Of a stretch of DNA of 64,000 nucleotides, positions 8,473 through 17,708 are shown piece by piece (the stretch's first letter is position 1; every line of letters begins with the position of its first letter). The notes below the pieces were generated by a model, which worked only from the letters and a program-made list of their open reading frames with translations, was not told the origin of the DNA and searched no databases. The stretch spans positions 1 to 64,000 of the forward strand of contig JAFYWF010000069.1 of NCBI GenBank assembly GCA_017558145.1. Reading direction: 5' to 3'. The position numbers and the translations under genes were made by a program. Source of the stretch: Lachnospiraceae bacterium (GTDB taxonomy: Bacteria; Bacillota; Clostridia; Lachnospirales; Lachnospiraceae).

Positions 8473-10071
8473 CTACTTCATAACAATTGTCTCTACTGCT
8501 TTTCGTTCTGCTTCTAAGGCTGCACCATAAACTTCCATATATGCTTCAAATCCTGCCACATCTTCGCTAACAGGTTCCATCACCTCACCTTTGCTATCCT
8601 TAAATACTTTGTTGTTTAAGAAAGCTTCCAAAGTTTCTCCATCATCCTTCTTCGACATATAAGAAGCTAAAATTGCCATTCCCCATGGTCCGCCCTCACC
8701 GGCTGTCTCCATAACTGCTACCGGCGCATCAAAGGCTGCCGCTAAAATACTCTGTGCCACACCTTTGGTTTTAAACAAACCACCATGACCATAGATTCGA
8801 TCTACTTTGACTTTTTCCTCCTTTAGCAAAATATTTAAACCAATTTTTAAAGAAGCAAGAGATGCATATAAATGCGTTCTCATAAAGTTCGCAAGATTAA
8901 AGTTTGCAGCCGGTGTTCTGACAAACATCGGTCTTCCTTCGTTTACCTTAGCAATATGTTCTCCTGAATAGAAATTGTAAGCAACCAAGCCGCCACAATC
9001 TTTATCGCCTTCTAACGCTTTTCTATATAAGTTACCATATAACTCATTTTTATCAATCTCCATGCCCATACAAGAAGCAAATTCCCCGAAAAGATTAACC
9101 CAGGCATTCAAATCTGTTGTACAGTTATTGCAATGTACCATGGCCACGTTATCCCCTGCCGGTGTAGTTACAATGTCCAGCTCTTCATGTACTTTTTCTA
9201 ATGCTTTTTCTAAAACCACCATGGCAAACACAGAGGTTCCGGCAGAAACATTCCCGGTTCTGACTCCAACAGAATTAGTAGCTACCATTCCGGTTCCCGC
9301 ATCTCCTTCCGGAGGACACATTGGGATACCTGCTTCCAATTCTCCACTCGTGTCTAATAATTTAGCACCTTCTTCTGTTAAGGTACCTGCAGACTCTCCT
9401 GCAACCAATACTTTGGGTAATATTTCTCTAATATTCCATGAGAATGCCTTTACTTTTTCTAAATTACTAAATTTATCAAGCATATCTCCATCATAATTTT
9501 GGGTAGTAGCATCAATTGGGAACATTCCGGAAGCTTCTCCTACACCCATAACCTTTTCTCCCGTTAACTGCCAATGAATGTATCCTGCCAAAGTTGTCAT
9601 ATATGCTATTTCAGACACATGTTCTTCTCCACTTAAAATTGCCTGATATAAATGCGCAATGCTCCATCTTTGCGGCACATTAAATTGGAATACTTCACTT
9701 AACTGCGTTACAGCCTCTTCTGTCATAGTATTACGCCATGTTCGGAAAGGTACCAATAATTCTTCCTTTTCATTAAACACAACATATCCATGCATCATAC
9801 CGGAAACACCAATAGCTTCTACCTTTTTTAAAGTCACACCATACTTCTCTTGTACATTTTTCTTTAAATCCTGATAACAAGCCTGTACCCCTTGCCATGC
9901 TTCTTTTAAATCGTAAGTCCAAATTCCATTTACCAGCTGATTTTCCCATTCATAACCACCGGTGGCAATTGGATTATGTTCTTCGTCAATCAAAACCGCT
10001 TTGATTCTGGTGGAGCCAAGCTCCAACCCTAATACAGCTTTTCCACTTGCTATTAATTCCTTATTTCCCAT
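8473..10071 (-). CDS. FGGY-family carbohydrate kinase (xylulokinase/ribulokinase-like)
   Basis: 532 residues with two actin-like ATPase domains. The N-terminal phosphate loop is [12 protein letters not shown], followed by [11 protein letters not shown] and the second-domain phosphate/adenosine motifs [12 protein letters not shown] and [10 protein letters not shown]. Such kinases phosphorylate pentoses, pentuloses or polyols in the cytosol using ATP. The MMHG sequence in place of the usual MHG/QMHG substrate loop and the length make both xylulokinase and L-ribulokinase assignments uncertain. GGGAGA precedes ATG 10071, and the 78-aa gene follows at 12 bp. Confidence 0.85.
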   Translation of the reverse strand: MGNKELIASGKAVLGLELGSTRIKAVLIDEEHNPIATGGYEWENQLVNGIWTYDLKEAWQGVQACYQDLKKNVQEKYGVTLKKVEAIGVSGMMHGYVVFNEKEELLVPFRTWRNTMTEEAVTQLSEVFQFNVPQRWSIAHLYQAILSGEEHVSEIAYMTTLAGYIHWQLTGEKVMGVGEASGMFPIDATTQNYDGDMLDKFSNLEKVKAFSWNIREILPKVLVAGESAGTLTEEGAKLLDTSGELEAGIPMCPPEGDAGTGMVATNSVGVRTGNVSAGTSVFAMVVLEKALEKVHEELDIVTTPAGDNVAMVHCNNCTTDLNAWVNLFGEFASCMGMEIDKNELYGNLYRKALEGDKDCGGLVAYNFYSGEHIAKVNEGRPMFVRTPAANFNLANFMRTHLYASLASLKIGLNILLKEEKVKVDRIYGHGGLFKTKGVAQSILAAAFDAPVAVMETAGEGGPWGMAILASYMSKKDDGETLEAFLNNKVFKDSKGEVMEPVSEDVAGFEAYMEVYGAALEAERKAVETIVMK

Positions 10072-10182
10072 TGAAATATCTCCCTTCTCATCCTCACCAA
10101 TACCTTATTACAATCCCATAAGTAAGCATTACAATATTTTAATTATTGTACCATATTTCAACGGCTAATCCTACTTTTTTAA

Positions 10183-10310
10183 CTAACCTTTTTCACTAAA
10201 GAATACAACTCCTATCGCTCCCGTTCCCACATGGGTGCCGATAACACTTCCCATAGGTGTTATCTCCAATTTTTCTATTCTTCCTTCATACAAACAACTG
10301 TATTTTATTT
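10183..10310 (-). pseudogene. degV 3'-end remnant (DegV fatty-acid-binding family C-terminus)
   Basis: An uninterrupted minus-strand frame ending at TAG 10185-10183 encodes about 43 residues, including PMGSVIGTHVGTGAIGVV. This is the conserved C-terminal motif of DegV-family proteins (normally about 280 residues). The frame is closed by a stop just inside the 3' end of the alcohol dehydrogenase, and there is no start or N-terminal DegV sequence. I read it as the surviving tail of a degraded degV gene that was cut by the junction with the dehydrogenase. Confidence 0.7.
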
Positions 10311-11483
10311 TGCCATTCTATATATAGCAAGCATATCCTCTTCTACTAAAACCTTAGCGGAACCTTTTTTCCCACCGGAAGCAATGCTACATTTATGAGC
10401 CATTAACTTCATTTCTTCTTCTGTTGGGAAAACGCCTAATTCTGTTAAAGAAATAGGCATATGAATTTGTTTAAAAAATTCCTCCATCTTTTCAATCCCC
10501 TTTAACGCTACCTTTTCTTTATTTTCATTCTCTTCCACTTCCATAACCTGAGTTGCAAAACGATAAAAACGATGTAAACAATCCTTATATACGTATCGTG
10601 CCCAACTTCCCCAAAGAGCTGCCAACCCTGCTCCATGAGCCACATCGTATAAACCTCCCAATTCATGCTCTAACCCATGAGTCGCAAAATCCACTGCGGA
10701 TGCACCACAACCGGTTAACCCGTTATGAGATAAGCTTCCGGCCCACATAATTTCTGCTCTGGCTTCATAATTGTTAGGATTTTTTTCCAATACCAAAGAA
10801 TATTTAATTACCGTTCTCATTAACGCTTCTGCCAAAGTATCCGTTAATTCCATGGTATCTCCGGCCACAAAATATCGTTCCATGGAATGCATCAAAATAT
10901 CGGTACATCCACATGCAGTCTGATAATCCGGTAAAGTAAAGGTTAATTCCGGGTTCATGATAGCAAATACCGGTCTTCCATAGTCACTGCTATACCCTCG
11001 CTTAATCAAACCTTCTTCCTTGGTAATAACAGAAGATTGACTCATTTCACTTCCTGTAGCCGCCATGGTCAAAACAACTCCTACCGGCAAGCATCCATCA
11101 GCCTGACGTTTACGATCATAAAATTCCCAAACATCACCTTCATTATAAACGCCGTAGCCGATTGCTTTTGCAGAATCCAAGGCACTTCCGCCACCTACCG
11201 CAAGAATAAAATCCACCTTTTCTTTTTTTGCCAATGCAATCCCTTCATATACTAAAGATAATCTTGGATTAGGCACAGCTCCTCCCAATTCCACCCAAGA
11301 AATATTTTCAGTATCTAAAGCAGCCTTTACTTTGTCTAGAAGACCTGTTTTCACAACACTTCCGGTCCCGTAATGAATCAATACTTTTTTACATTTTTGC
11401 TCTTTTACAAGTATCCCTACCTGTTTTTCCGTTCCTTTTCCAAATAATACCTTGGTAGGAGTATAATATTTAAAATTATGCAT
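10305..11483 (-). CDS. Iron-containing alcohol dehydrogenase (butanol-dehydrogenase type)
   Basis: About 392 residues of the group III metal-dependent ADH fold. The NAD(P)-binding GGGSALDSAK is near residue 95 and the metal-site region DILMHSMERY plus HGLEHELGG and VAHGAGLA follow. It resembles NADPH-dependent butanol/aldehyde reductases (YqhD/BdhA group) that remove aldehydes or form alcohols in fermentation. I choose ATG 11483 because GGGGGA lies 8 bases upstream; the longer reading to 11519 starts inside a hairpin and would include that ribosome site. Its last codons overlap the degV remnant. Confidence 0.88.
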   Translation of the reverse strand: MHNFKYYTPTKVLFGKGTEKQVGILVKEQKCKKVLIHYGTGSVVKTGLLDKVKAALDTENISWVELGGAVPNPRLSLVYEGIALAKKEKVDFILAVGGGSALDSAKAIGYGVYNEGDVWEFYDRKRQADGCLPVGVVLTMAATGSEMSQSSVITKEEGLIKRGYSSDYGRPVFAIMNPELTFTLPDYQTACGCTDILMHSMERYFVAGDTMELTDTLAEALMRTVIKYSLVLEKNPNNYEARAEIMWAGSLSHNGLTGCGASAVDFATHGLEHELGGLYDVAHGAGLAALWGSWARYVYKDCLHRFYRFATQVMEVEENENKEKVALKGIEKMEEFFKQIHMPISLTELGVFPTEEEMKLMAHKCSIASGGKKGSAKVLVEEDMLAIYRMAK

Positions 11484-11505
11484 TGTGTTTTCCCCCATAA
11501 CAACA

Positions 11506-11534
11506 CAACAGAATTTCATATAGAAATTCTGTTG
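11506..11534 (-). terminator. Hairpin between FAD dehydrogenase and alcohol dehydrogenase
   Basis: A perfect 12-bp stem (CAACAGAATTTC, 11506-11517, with 11523-11534) around a 5-base loop. On the minus strand it is followed only by GTGTTGTT, not a true U-tract, so it may be a weak terminator or attenuator upstream of the dehydrogenase ribosome site. Confidence 0.6.
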
Positions 11535-11548
11535 TTAATTACTTTCCT

Positions 11549-12919
11549 TTATCTGTTTTCTACAATCTGTCTTGCTACATGTACACCACTTGCAGAGGCA
11601 TGAGACAAGGAATGTGTAACTCCACTACCATCTCCGATAATATAAAGTCCTTTATGTTTACATTCCAAATTTTCATCCACTTCTACTTCCATATTATAGA
11701 ATTTTACTTCTACACCATACAGAAGAGTATCGTCATTAGCTGTACCAGGTGCAATCTTATCTAATGCATAAATCATTTCAATAATACCGTCTAAAATTCG
11801 TTTTGGAAGCACCAAACTCAAATCTCCCGGTGTAGCAGCCAAGGTAGGACGAACCAAACCTTCTTCAATACGATTCACCGTACTTCTACGTCCACGAACC
11901 AAATCTCCAAAACGCTGTACAATAACACCACCACCTAACATATTAGACAGTCTTGCAATGCTTTCTCCATATCCATTACTATCTTTAAATGGTTCTGAAA
12001 AATGTTTTGCTACCAACAACGCAAAGTTAGTGTTATCTGTATGTTTACTTGGATCTTCATAACTATGACCATTTACAGTTACAATACCATTGGTATTTTC
12101 ATTTACCACCGCACCGTGTGGATTCATACAGAAGGTACGTACATTATCTTCAAATTTTTCTGTACGATACACAATTTTACTCTCATATAATTCATCTGTT
12201 AAATGTGAGAAAATAACTGCCGGAAGTTCCACGCGAACTCCTAAATCTACACGATTGGATTTTGTAGGAATGTCCATTTCATGACAAATTTTTTCCATCC
12301 ATTTACTTCCGATACGTCCAACAGAAATAACGCACTGTTCACAGTCATATTTATTGCCCTGAGCATCAATTGTATAACCGTTCTCAGTCTTTACTACATG
12401 ATCAACAGCACAATCAAAATAGAAATCAACTTTTTCTTTTAATTCGTTATAAATATTTTCTAACACCACGTAATTAATGTCTGTACCCAAATGACGTACA
12501 GAGGCATTTAATAACTTCAATTTATTCTGCATGCAGATTTTATCAAACTTAGAACCTGCAGTCGAATACATCTTTGTACCTTCTCCGCCATATGCCATAT
12601 TAATGTCATCTACATAATTCATTAATTCTAATGCTTTTTTCTTACCAATATATTCGTATAATGTTCCACCAAAATCATTGGTAATATTATATTTTCCATC
12701 AGAAAAAGCTCCAGCTCCACCAAAACCACTCATAATAGAACAACTTTTGCATTTAATACATGTCTTTACTTTTTCCCCATCAATTGGACATTTTCTTTTA
12801 TCCAATGCATGTCCAGCCTCAAATACCCCTATTTTTAAATCTGCATTCTGTTTTATCAATTCGTATGCAGCAAAAATTCCTCCGGGACCTGCTCCAACGA
12901 CAATCACATCATACTTCAT
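11549..12919 (-). CDS. FAD-dependent dehydrogenase (COG2509-like NAD(P)/FAD oxidoreductase)
   Basis: About 456 residues with an N-terminal FAD-binding Rossmann motif VIVVGAGPGGIFAAYE and a C-terminal FAD-closing motif GLYIIGDGSG. Between them lies a cysteine cluster CPIDGEKVKTCIKCKSC near residue 47. This architecture matches the uncharacterised COG2509 flavoprotein group; the electron acceptor and substrate are unknown. The start at ATG 12919 is preferred because AGAGAGG is 9 bases upstream, whereas it abuts the earlier ATG at 12928. It lies one base after the stop of the NCS2 permease (TAAAATG), so the pair is translationally coupled. Confidence 0.85.
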   Translation of the reverse strand: MKYDVIVVGAGPGGIFAAYELIKQNADLKIGVFEAGHALDKRKCPIDGEKVKTCIKCKSCSIMSGFGGAGAFSDGKYNITNDFGGTLYEYIGKKKALELMNYVDDINMAYGGEGTKMYSTAGSKFDKICMQNKLKLLNASVRHLGTDINYVVLENIYNELKEKVDFYFDCAVDHVVKTENGYTIDAQGNKYDCEQCVISVGRIGSKWMEKICHEMDIPTKSNRVDLGVRVELPAVIFSHLTDELYESKIVYRTEKFEDNVRTFCMNPHGAVVNENTNGIVTVNGHSYEDPSKHTDNTNFALLVAKHFSEPFKDSNGYGESIARLSNMLGGGVIVQRFGDLVRGRRSTVNRIEEGLVRPTLAATPGDLSLVLPKRILDGIIEMIYALDKIAPGTANDDTLLYGVEVKFYNMEVEVDENLECKHKGLYIIGDGSGVTHSLSHASASGVHVARQIVENR

Positions 12920-12920
12920 T

Positions 12921-14255
12921 TTAAACATCCTCTCTTTCGATTTCCATATTTTTGGGCAATACTAAATTTAATACAATAGATACTACAAAAACAACAGCAA
13001 CCACATTAGCAGAAAATACTGACTGAATGATTGGCGGAAAAACATTCCATAATCCAATTTCACTGGCAGAAGTAAATCCAATTCCTACCGCCAGGGATAA
13101 TGCTACAATAGTTACGTTTCTCTGAGTAAATCCTGCTTTTGCAATCATTTCAATACCGGATACCATAATGGTTCCAAACATCATAATTGTACATCCACCT
13201 AATACAGATTCCGGTAATGATGCAAAGAAATTACCAACCGGTGGTAACAAGCCTGCTAATATCATAAAGACTGCTCCCGTGGCAATCGTAAAACGATTTA
13301 CTACTTTAGTCATAGCAATCAAACCAACATTTTGTGAAAAACTGGTTACCGGTGGACATCCTAACAATGCTGAAAATGCAGACGCAAATCCATCACATGT
13401 CAAGGAACCACTAATTTCTTCCGACGTAATTTCTCTTTTTAAACCACCGGATACCATAGCTGTGGTATCTCCAATCGTCTCTGCTGCAGAAACCATAAAA
13501 ATAATAGCAACAGAAAAAATAGCTCCCAAATTAAATTGAGGCATATAAGGTAAAACCTTCGGTAATGAAACCATTCCACCTGACATAATCACCGATAAAT
13601 CTACTCGTCCCATGCAAACAGCAACCACATATCCTACAATCAAACCAACTAATACAGATAATTGTTTTAAATATCCTTTAGCAAAAATATTCCATCCGAT
13701 ACATACTACCAAAGTAATAGTTCCTAATAACAAATTAGGAATAGAACCAAAATCTTCTGTATAGCCTCCTCCAAAGGATCTTGCTCCTACACTAAATAAC
13801 GAAAATCCAATAGAAGTTACCACAGAAGCAGCAACTACCGGAGCAATAATTTTTCTCCAATACTTCGCTAATATCCCCATGATTCCTTCTAAAATACCAC
13901 CACAAATAACAGCACCTATCACAGAAGGATAGCCATAATTTACTGCTACAGTACAAAGAACGGTCACAAACGTAAAACTTACTCCCATTACAATTGGAAG
14001 CTTTGCTCCTACTTTTCCTATAGAATAAATCTGGATCAATGTAGCAATTCCTGCCACAAACATAGCATTTTGTAATAAAACAGCTATTTCTTCCTGTGGC
14101 AATCCTGCAGAAGTTGCAATGATGGTAATCGGTGTTAAGTTGGCTACAAACATAGCCAAAATATGCTGAATTCCAAAAGGAATAGCTTTTAACAATGGTA
14201 CTTTTCCATCTAATTTATATATATTATTCACATTAGAATCTTTCGTAATATTCAT
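12921..14255 (-). CDS. NCS2-family xanthine/uracil permease
   Basis: A 444-residue integral membrane protein with about 14 hydrophobic spans and the nucleobase-cation symporter-2 pattern: IPFGIQHILAMFVAN at the start, then MVSAAETIGDTTAM carrying the conserved helix-8 glutamate region, and GCPPVTSFSQNVGL. It imports a nucleobase, probably xanthine, uric acid or uracil, with protons. GAGAGGAG precedes ATG 14255. No purine riboswitch is visible in the short leader. Coupling to the FAD dehydrogenase suggests the flavoprotein may act on a related heterocycle, but that is inference. Confidence 0.9.
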   Translation of the reverse strand: MNITKDSNVNNIYKLDGKVPLLKAIPFGIQHILAMFVANLTPITIIATSAGLPQEEIAVLLQNAMFVAGIATLIQIYSIGKVGAKLPIVMGVSFTFVTVLCTVAVNYGYPSVIGAVICGGILEGIMGILAKYWRKIIAPVVAASVVTSIGFSLFSVGARSFGGGYTEDFGSIPNLLLGTITLVVCIGWNIFAKGYLKQLSVLVGLIVGYVVAVCMGRVDLSVIMSGGMVSLPKVLPYMPQFNLGAIFSVAIIFMVSAAETIGDTTAMVSGGLKREITSEEISGSLTCDGFASAFSALLGCPPVTSFSQNVGLIAMTKVVNRFTIATGAVFMILAGLLPPVGNFFASLPESVLGGCTIMMFGTIMVSGIEMIAKAGFTQRNVTIVALSLAVGIGFTSASEIGLWNVFPPIIQSVFSANVVAVVFVVSIVLNLVLPKNMEIEREDV

Positions 14256-14333
14256 TATTCTTCTCCTCTCTTAGACTTTTCAATCATATCATATTGTAAA
14301 TTTTTTCGAAAGGTAATTAAAACACATATCTCG

Positions 14334-14369
14334 CAAAAAAAGCGAAACCACCTTTGTAGTTTCGCTTTT
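14334..14369 (-). terminator. Terminator of tRNA-Leu(CAG)
   Basis: Arms AAAGCGAAAC (14339-14348) and GTTTCGCTTT (14359-14368) form a strong stem, followed on the minus strand by a T7 run. It begins 11 bases after the tRNA 3' end. Confidence 0.9.
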
Positions 14370-14379
14370 CATAACTATA

Positions 14380-14462
14380 TGCAGGAAATGGGACTTGAAC
14401 CCACACAGTATTGCTACCATACGGACCTGAACCGTACGCGTCTGCCATTCCGCCATTCCTGC
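14380..14462 (-). tRNA. tRNA-Leu(CAG)
   Basis: 83 nt with acceptor stem GCAGGAA/TTCCTGC and discriminator A. The D-arm has GGCGGAATGGCAGACGC, the anticodon stem is TACGG/CCGTA around TTCAGGT (anticodon CAG), there is a long class-II variable arm, and the T-loop is GGTTCAAGTCC. CCA is not encoded. Confidence 0.95.
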
Positions 14463-14473
14463 GAACAGATTAC

Positions 14474-14502
14474 ATTTTATCTGTTCTATATTTTTTTGTC
14501 AA
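14474..14502 (-). promoter_or_regulatory. Promoter of tRNA-Leu(CAG)
   Basis: On the minus strand a consensus -35 TTGACA (14502-14497), a 17-base spacer and a -10 TAAAAT (14479-14474) stand 11 bases before the tRNA 5' end. Confidence 0.85.
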
Positions 14503-14509
14503 TAGAAAG

Positions 14510-15238
14510 TTAAATTATACTGTTAAAGATATCCCCCGTAGAAAGTGCATTGTAACTACCATCTCCGGTATATAAACTTGACTTGTTACTTTCACTATAT
14601 GCTGTATTGCCAATAGAAACGGCTCTCATGGAGGTTAAGTAAGATAATGAATTATTTCCTTGAAATAATTTTTTTACATCTTCAATATCAGATTTCATAA
14701 AAGTATCTTTATCCACTACCAACTGATTATTTTTATCTATGGTAATTCCCATTCCATTCAGCTCTTTTTCATAATCATTTACCAGATCTATCAAACCTTC
14801 TGTGCCACGAATAATATTTTTGGAACCAGAATCTATACCTTCTTCAATCAACGTATTATAATTCTTTGCAAACTCTGATACTGCAGAATATACTTTTTCC
14901 ATATTATCAGAACCAAATACTGACTTGCTGCCTCTCTGCATCAATTTACTTGTAGTATCTCTCAATGCATTAGCATCCGTTTGAATCTGTTTTAATTCCT
15001 TAGATTCTGATGCTTCTTTTTTATTTGTTACATTATTCTTTGAAGTAGTATCTTTTACATCTGCTTCTTCTTTTTTATAGTACTGTTTCAAAAGCTTCCC
15101 ATAGGTTCCGGATTTAATACTATTATAATCAGATAAATTAATAGAATTTAATAAGTTATTACTATTACCGTTCTTTGAATTATTTAAACTTGAAAACAAA
15201 AAACTATAATCTTGTCTCCCATTAATATTGATACCCAT
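14510..15238 (-). CDS. FliD-like short helical protein, function unknown
   Basis: 242 residues, Ser/Asn/Lys-rich at both ends, with a long predicted helical middle. The stretch FAKNYNTLIEEG followed by MGITIDKNNQLVVDKDTF resembles the C-terminal part of flagellar filament cap protein FliD, where an amphipathic helix precedes a short D-rich strand. It is much shorter than FliD (over 400 residues), and no flagellar genes lie nearby. It has no signal peptide or membrane span. GGAAGGGA precedes ATG 15238. It lies 21 bp after the SH3b membrane-protein gene, so the two form a small operon. Confidence 0.65.
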   Translation of the reverse strand: MGININGRQDYSFLFSSLNNSKNGNSNNLLNSINLSDYNSIKSGTYGKLLKQYYKKEEADVKDTTSKNNVTNKKEASESKELKQIQTDANALRDTTSKLMQRGSKSVFGSDNMEKVYSAVSEFAKNYNTLIEEGIDSGSKNIIRGTEGLIDLVNDYEKELNGMGITIDKNNQLVVDKDTFMKSDIEDVKKLFQGNNSLSYLTSMRAVSIGNTAYSESNKSSLYTGDGSYNALSTGDIFNSII

Positions 15239-15259
15239 ATAATCCCTTCCTTCCTATCT

Positions 15260-16009
15260 CTACATAGAATCTGTCTGCTGTTTCCTTAATTGTTCTACTT
15301 CTTTTTGTAAAGCAGCAATCTGCGCTGATGCCTGCTCCAATTTAGAGTCCAGCATCTGAATATCAGTTTCTGATGTCACAGACGCTTCTGCCTGTTCTTT
15401 TTCCGCTGACTTGTTTCCATACAAATCCTTCTTCCAAGCTGATTCCTTTTTTTCATCATATATGGATTCCGGTTGTGGAATCATCGTTGTTTGCTCAAAA
15501 TATTTAGGATCTATGTCTATACGATAAGTATCATATGTAACCTCTCCCAAATGCATATTTGTATCGTCATGATCTGTTACCGGTATATAGTCTTCTTCGT
15601 CATCTTCCGGATTTTTCTTAATAGCTATAAAAGTATAAATTAAAATACCGGATAATAATAAAATTGCAACCAGTAATGCCATGATAACATATTTTTTTGC
15701 AACTAACGTAAAACCACCCTCAATTTCATCTTGTGGTGTAAATATTACATAATCACTGCTTATAAATCCTTCTTCACCTTCAAAATCTATCACATACCAA
15801 TCCGGCTCCACAATTCCCTTTACCTCAATCTCCATTCCTTGAGATAACGTTCCTAACTTATCATAGCTTTTGGATGGTCCACTACGTACATTCAAATTTT
15901 CTGCTTCTACAGTCGCAACCCCTTTCAAAGGTTCTACTTCTGTTGCGTACACCGGTAAAGAAATAAGCAAAAACAATGCCATACACATGATAATAAACAA
16001 TCTCTTCAT
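15260..16009 (-). CDS. SH3b-domain membrane protein with C-terminal coiled coil
   Basis: 249 residues: a signal peptide (cleavage likely after VYA at residue 22), one bacterial SH3 domain (about residues 28-90, with NVRSGPSKSYDKLGTL and WYVIDFEGEEGFISSDYV), one membrane helix (about 105-130), an acidic cytoplasmic segment, and a C-terminal coiled coil ending at residue 245. The SH3b domain should face the cell wall and bind peptidoglycan, while the coiled coil faces the cytosol. This layout suits a wall-sensing or scaffold protein. GGAAGAGA precedes ATG 16009. Confidence 0.8.
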   Translation of the reverse strand: MKRLFIIMCMALFLLISLPVYATEVEPLKGVATVEAENLNVRSGPSKSYDKLGTLSQGMEIEVKGIVEPDWYVIDFEGEEGFISSDYVIFTPQDEIEGGFTLVAKKYVIMALLVAILLLSGILIYTFIAIKKNPEDDEEDYIPVTDHDDTNMHLGEVTYDTYRIDIDPKYFEQTTMIPQPESIYDEKKESAWKKDLYGNKSAEKEQAEASVTSETDIQMLDSKLEQASAQIAALQKEVEQLRKQQTDSM

Positions 16010-16105
16010 TTGCTTTCTCTTCCTTTCATTTGTATTATAGCACGAAACTTTTGAAAGACAAAATATGTTATCTTTATTTTTTCTTAATTTTTTATTAAAA
16101 AGTAC

Positions 16106-16134
16106 TTGACGAATATAGTATGTGATGATATTAT
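16106..16134 (+). promoter_or_regulatory. Promoter of tRNA-Leu(UAA)
   Basis: -35 TTGACG (16106-16111), a 17-base spacer and -10 TATTAT (16129-16134) lie about 34 bases before the tRNA. Confidence 0.8.
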
Positions 16135-16168
16135 ACTACTTGTGTTGCGGATGCGATACATAATAGTT

Positions 16169-16252
16169 GCGGAAGTGCTGGAATTGGCAGACAGGCAAGA
16201 CTAAGGATCTTGTGCATGTATTTGCGTGTGGGTTCAAGTCCCATCTTCCGCA
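16169..16252 (+). tRNA. tRNA-Leu(UAA), attachment site of the island
   Basis: 84 nt with acceptor stem GCGGAAG/CTTCCGC and discriminator A, D-arm GAATTGGCAGACAGG, and anticodon stem CAAGA/TCTTG around CTAAGGA (anticodon TAA). It has a long variable arm and T-loop GGTTCAAGTCC. Its last 21 bases are duplicated at 22240-22260. CCA is not encoded. Confidence 0.95.
16232..16252 (+). repeat. Left attachment repeat (tRNA-Leu 3' end)
   Basis: 21-bp direct repeat running from the T-loop GTTCAAGTCC to the acceptor end CTTCCGCA, identical to 22240-22260. Confidence 0.92.
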
Positions 16253-16262
16253 GTAATCATTG

Positions 16263-16295
16263 ATGCGATAAACGTTATGTTTATCGCATTTTTTT
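16263..16295 (+). terminator. Terminator inside the left end of the island
   Basis: Arms ATGCGATAAAC (16263-16273) and GTTTATCGCAT (16279-16289) followed by T6. It ends transcription of the tRNA after the island replaced the native downstream sequence. Confidence 0.88.
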
Positions 16296-16320
16296 ATGTT
16301 CCGGTGCGTACAAAAATTAA

Positions 16321-16348
16321 GTGTAAACTGTTTACACTTTTTTACACT
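16321..16348. repeat. GTTTACAC repeats at left end (putative integrase arm sites)
   Basis: GTGTAAAC (16321-16328, inverted), GTTTACAC (16330-16337) and TTTACACT (16341-16348) are clustered, overlapping the integrase stop codon. The same octamer is repeated at the right end. Confidence 0.6.
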
Positions 16349-17708
16349 CTTCTTTTGAATTAACATTTAGTGTTTTTTCAAGCTCATTTCTCTTCTGTTC
16401 ATCTGAATAACGCGAAAAACAATAATGCTTGATATACGTCTGTACGTCTCTATGCCCACCAAACTGCATTGCATCTTTCAAATTAATGTTTGGGTTATCT
16501 GCAATCTTTGTCAGGCATGTTTTACGAGTCTTATGATTTCCCTTTTTCACAAATCCCAATTCCTTGCAATATCTGGTGTACTTCTTATCTATTGATTGAG
16601 ATGTTATTCTCTTACCACGATATATGAAAATATAATCTTCTGCACCGCAGGAAAATCCTCTTTTCAAATTTGCATCCTTTATCTTTTCAAAGACTTCTAA
16701 TGCCGAAGAAACCACATAAATAGTTCGATAGCCTGCATCTGATTTTGTATGTTCTACTACGGAAATATCATAGTGCCATTTTTTCTCTGCACTTTGTTCA
16801 TACTGTTTTTGCTCCATACGTCTGATATGTAAATATGAACCTTTCAAATCTTTCCATTTTAACGCAACCAATTCTCCAACACGCAATCCCAAAGAAAAGT
16901 TCAATACTACCGCTAAAGCTGTCGTAAGTTCTGTGTTCCGTTCAAAATCTTGCAACGCATATTCTTTTATCCGTTGCTCTTCTTCCTCACTAAACACTTC
17001 ATATTCCGCTTCCTTTTCCTCTACCGGTGTAAATAAAGACGGATTAATTTTAAAAGCCGAGAATGGATTCGTCGTTAATTCTCCACGTTCCACAAGATAT
17101 TCAAGACTCTGTCTGATAATAACAGCCATATTATAATAGACTTTTTTCGTTAGCTTTTCTGAAATAATCTTACCTCTTGCCCAATTCTTAAGTTCCAACG
17201 TTGTAAACTCTACTATCGGGCGGTCAATAATGTTATCATCTTCATAAAATCTCTTCCAATCGTAATCAATATGGTTCATATAACTGGAATTATTGGTATC
17301 TTGCCACTTGTACGAAAACCATTCTGGATAAAGAGTACGCAAAGTCATTTTCTTACGTTTTTCACTCTGTTCCTGCTGCATATAATAGTCCACAATTACC
17401 TGTTCCAAATCTTCCCATTTTCTCTTTGCAATCGGTTTCATTTTGCGTGGATGTTTTTCATCCGGCAAAAAAGAATGCCATCTATTGTCTGACTCGTAAT
17501 ATTTAGTTGTGTATTGCTCCATATGTTTTTTGATAATATTTTCTCTCTGTTTCTTAGTCATATCCTCATCATTCACCGGAGCGCTGACTTGTGACTTTAG
17601 GATACCTTCTTCTAATACTTCCTGCAAGCAATTTTTAATAATTTCCGGTGATGCAGTATATTGTTGAGGAATGCACCACTCCTGTACTATTGGTCTAATT
17701 ATTTCCAA
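16332..17708 (-). CDS. Tyrosine recombinase / phage-type integrase
   Basis: 458 residues. The catalytic domain has Arg276 in LGLRVGELVALKW, a lysine at about 322 in HTKSDAG, His392/Arg395 in NHKTRKT, His419 in GGHRD and the nucleophile Tyr429 in YIKHYCF, exactly 10 residues after His419. The N-terminal half contains an arm-binding region and a SAM-like core-binding domain (about 125-215). The gene ends about 80 bp from the tRNA attachment site, as expected for an element that integrates into tRNA-Leu. It overlaps the upstream HTH gene by 14 bases, so the two are co-translated. Confidence 0.95.
   Translation of the reverse strand: MEIIRPIVQEWCIPQQYTASPEIIKNCLQEVLEEGILKSQVSAPVNDEDMTKKQRENIIKKHMEQYTTKYYESDNRWHSFLPDEKHPRKMKPIAKRKWEDLEQVIVDYYMQQEQSEKRKKMTLRTLYPEWFSYKWQDTNNSSYMNHIDYDWKRFYEDDNIIDRPIVEFTTLELKNWARGKIISEKLTKKVYYNMAVIIRQSLEYLVERGELTTNPFSAFKINPSLFTPVEEKEAEYEVFSEEEEQRIKEYALQDFERNTELTTALAVVLNFSLGLRVGELVALKWKDLKGSYLHIRRMEQKQYEQSAEKKWHYDISVVEHTKSDAGYRTIYVVSSALEVFEKIKDANLKRGFSCGAEDYIFIYRGKRITSQSIDKKYTRYCKELGFVKKGNHKTRKTCLTKIADNPNINLKDAMQFGGHRDVQTYIKHYCFSRYSDEQKRNELEKTLNVNSKEECKKV

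Noticed and set aside
14256..14333. Purine riboswitch upstream of the xanthine/uracil permease
   Set aside because: The leader is under 80 bases before the tRNA terminator and lacks the conserved junction sequences.
16136..16366. Minus-strand frame of 76 residues over tRNA-Leu(UAA)
   Set aside because: It is antisense to the tRNA and the terminator; no ribosome site.
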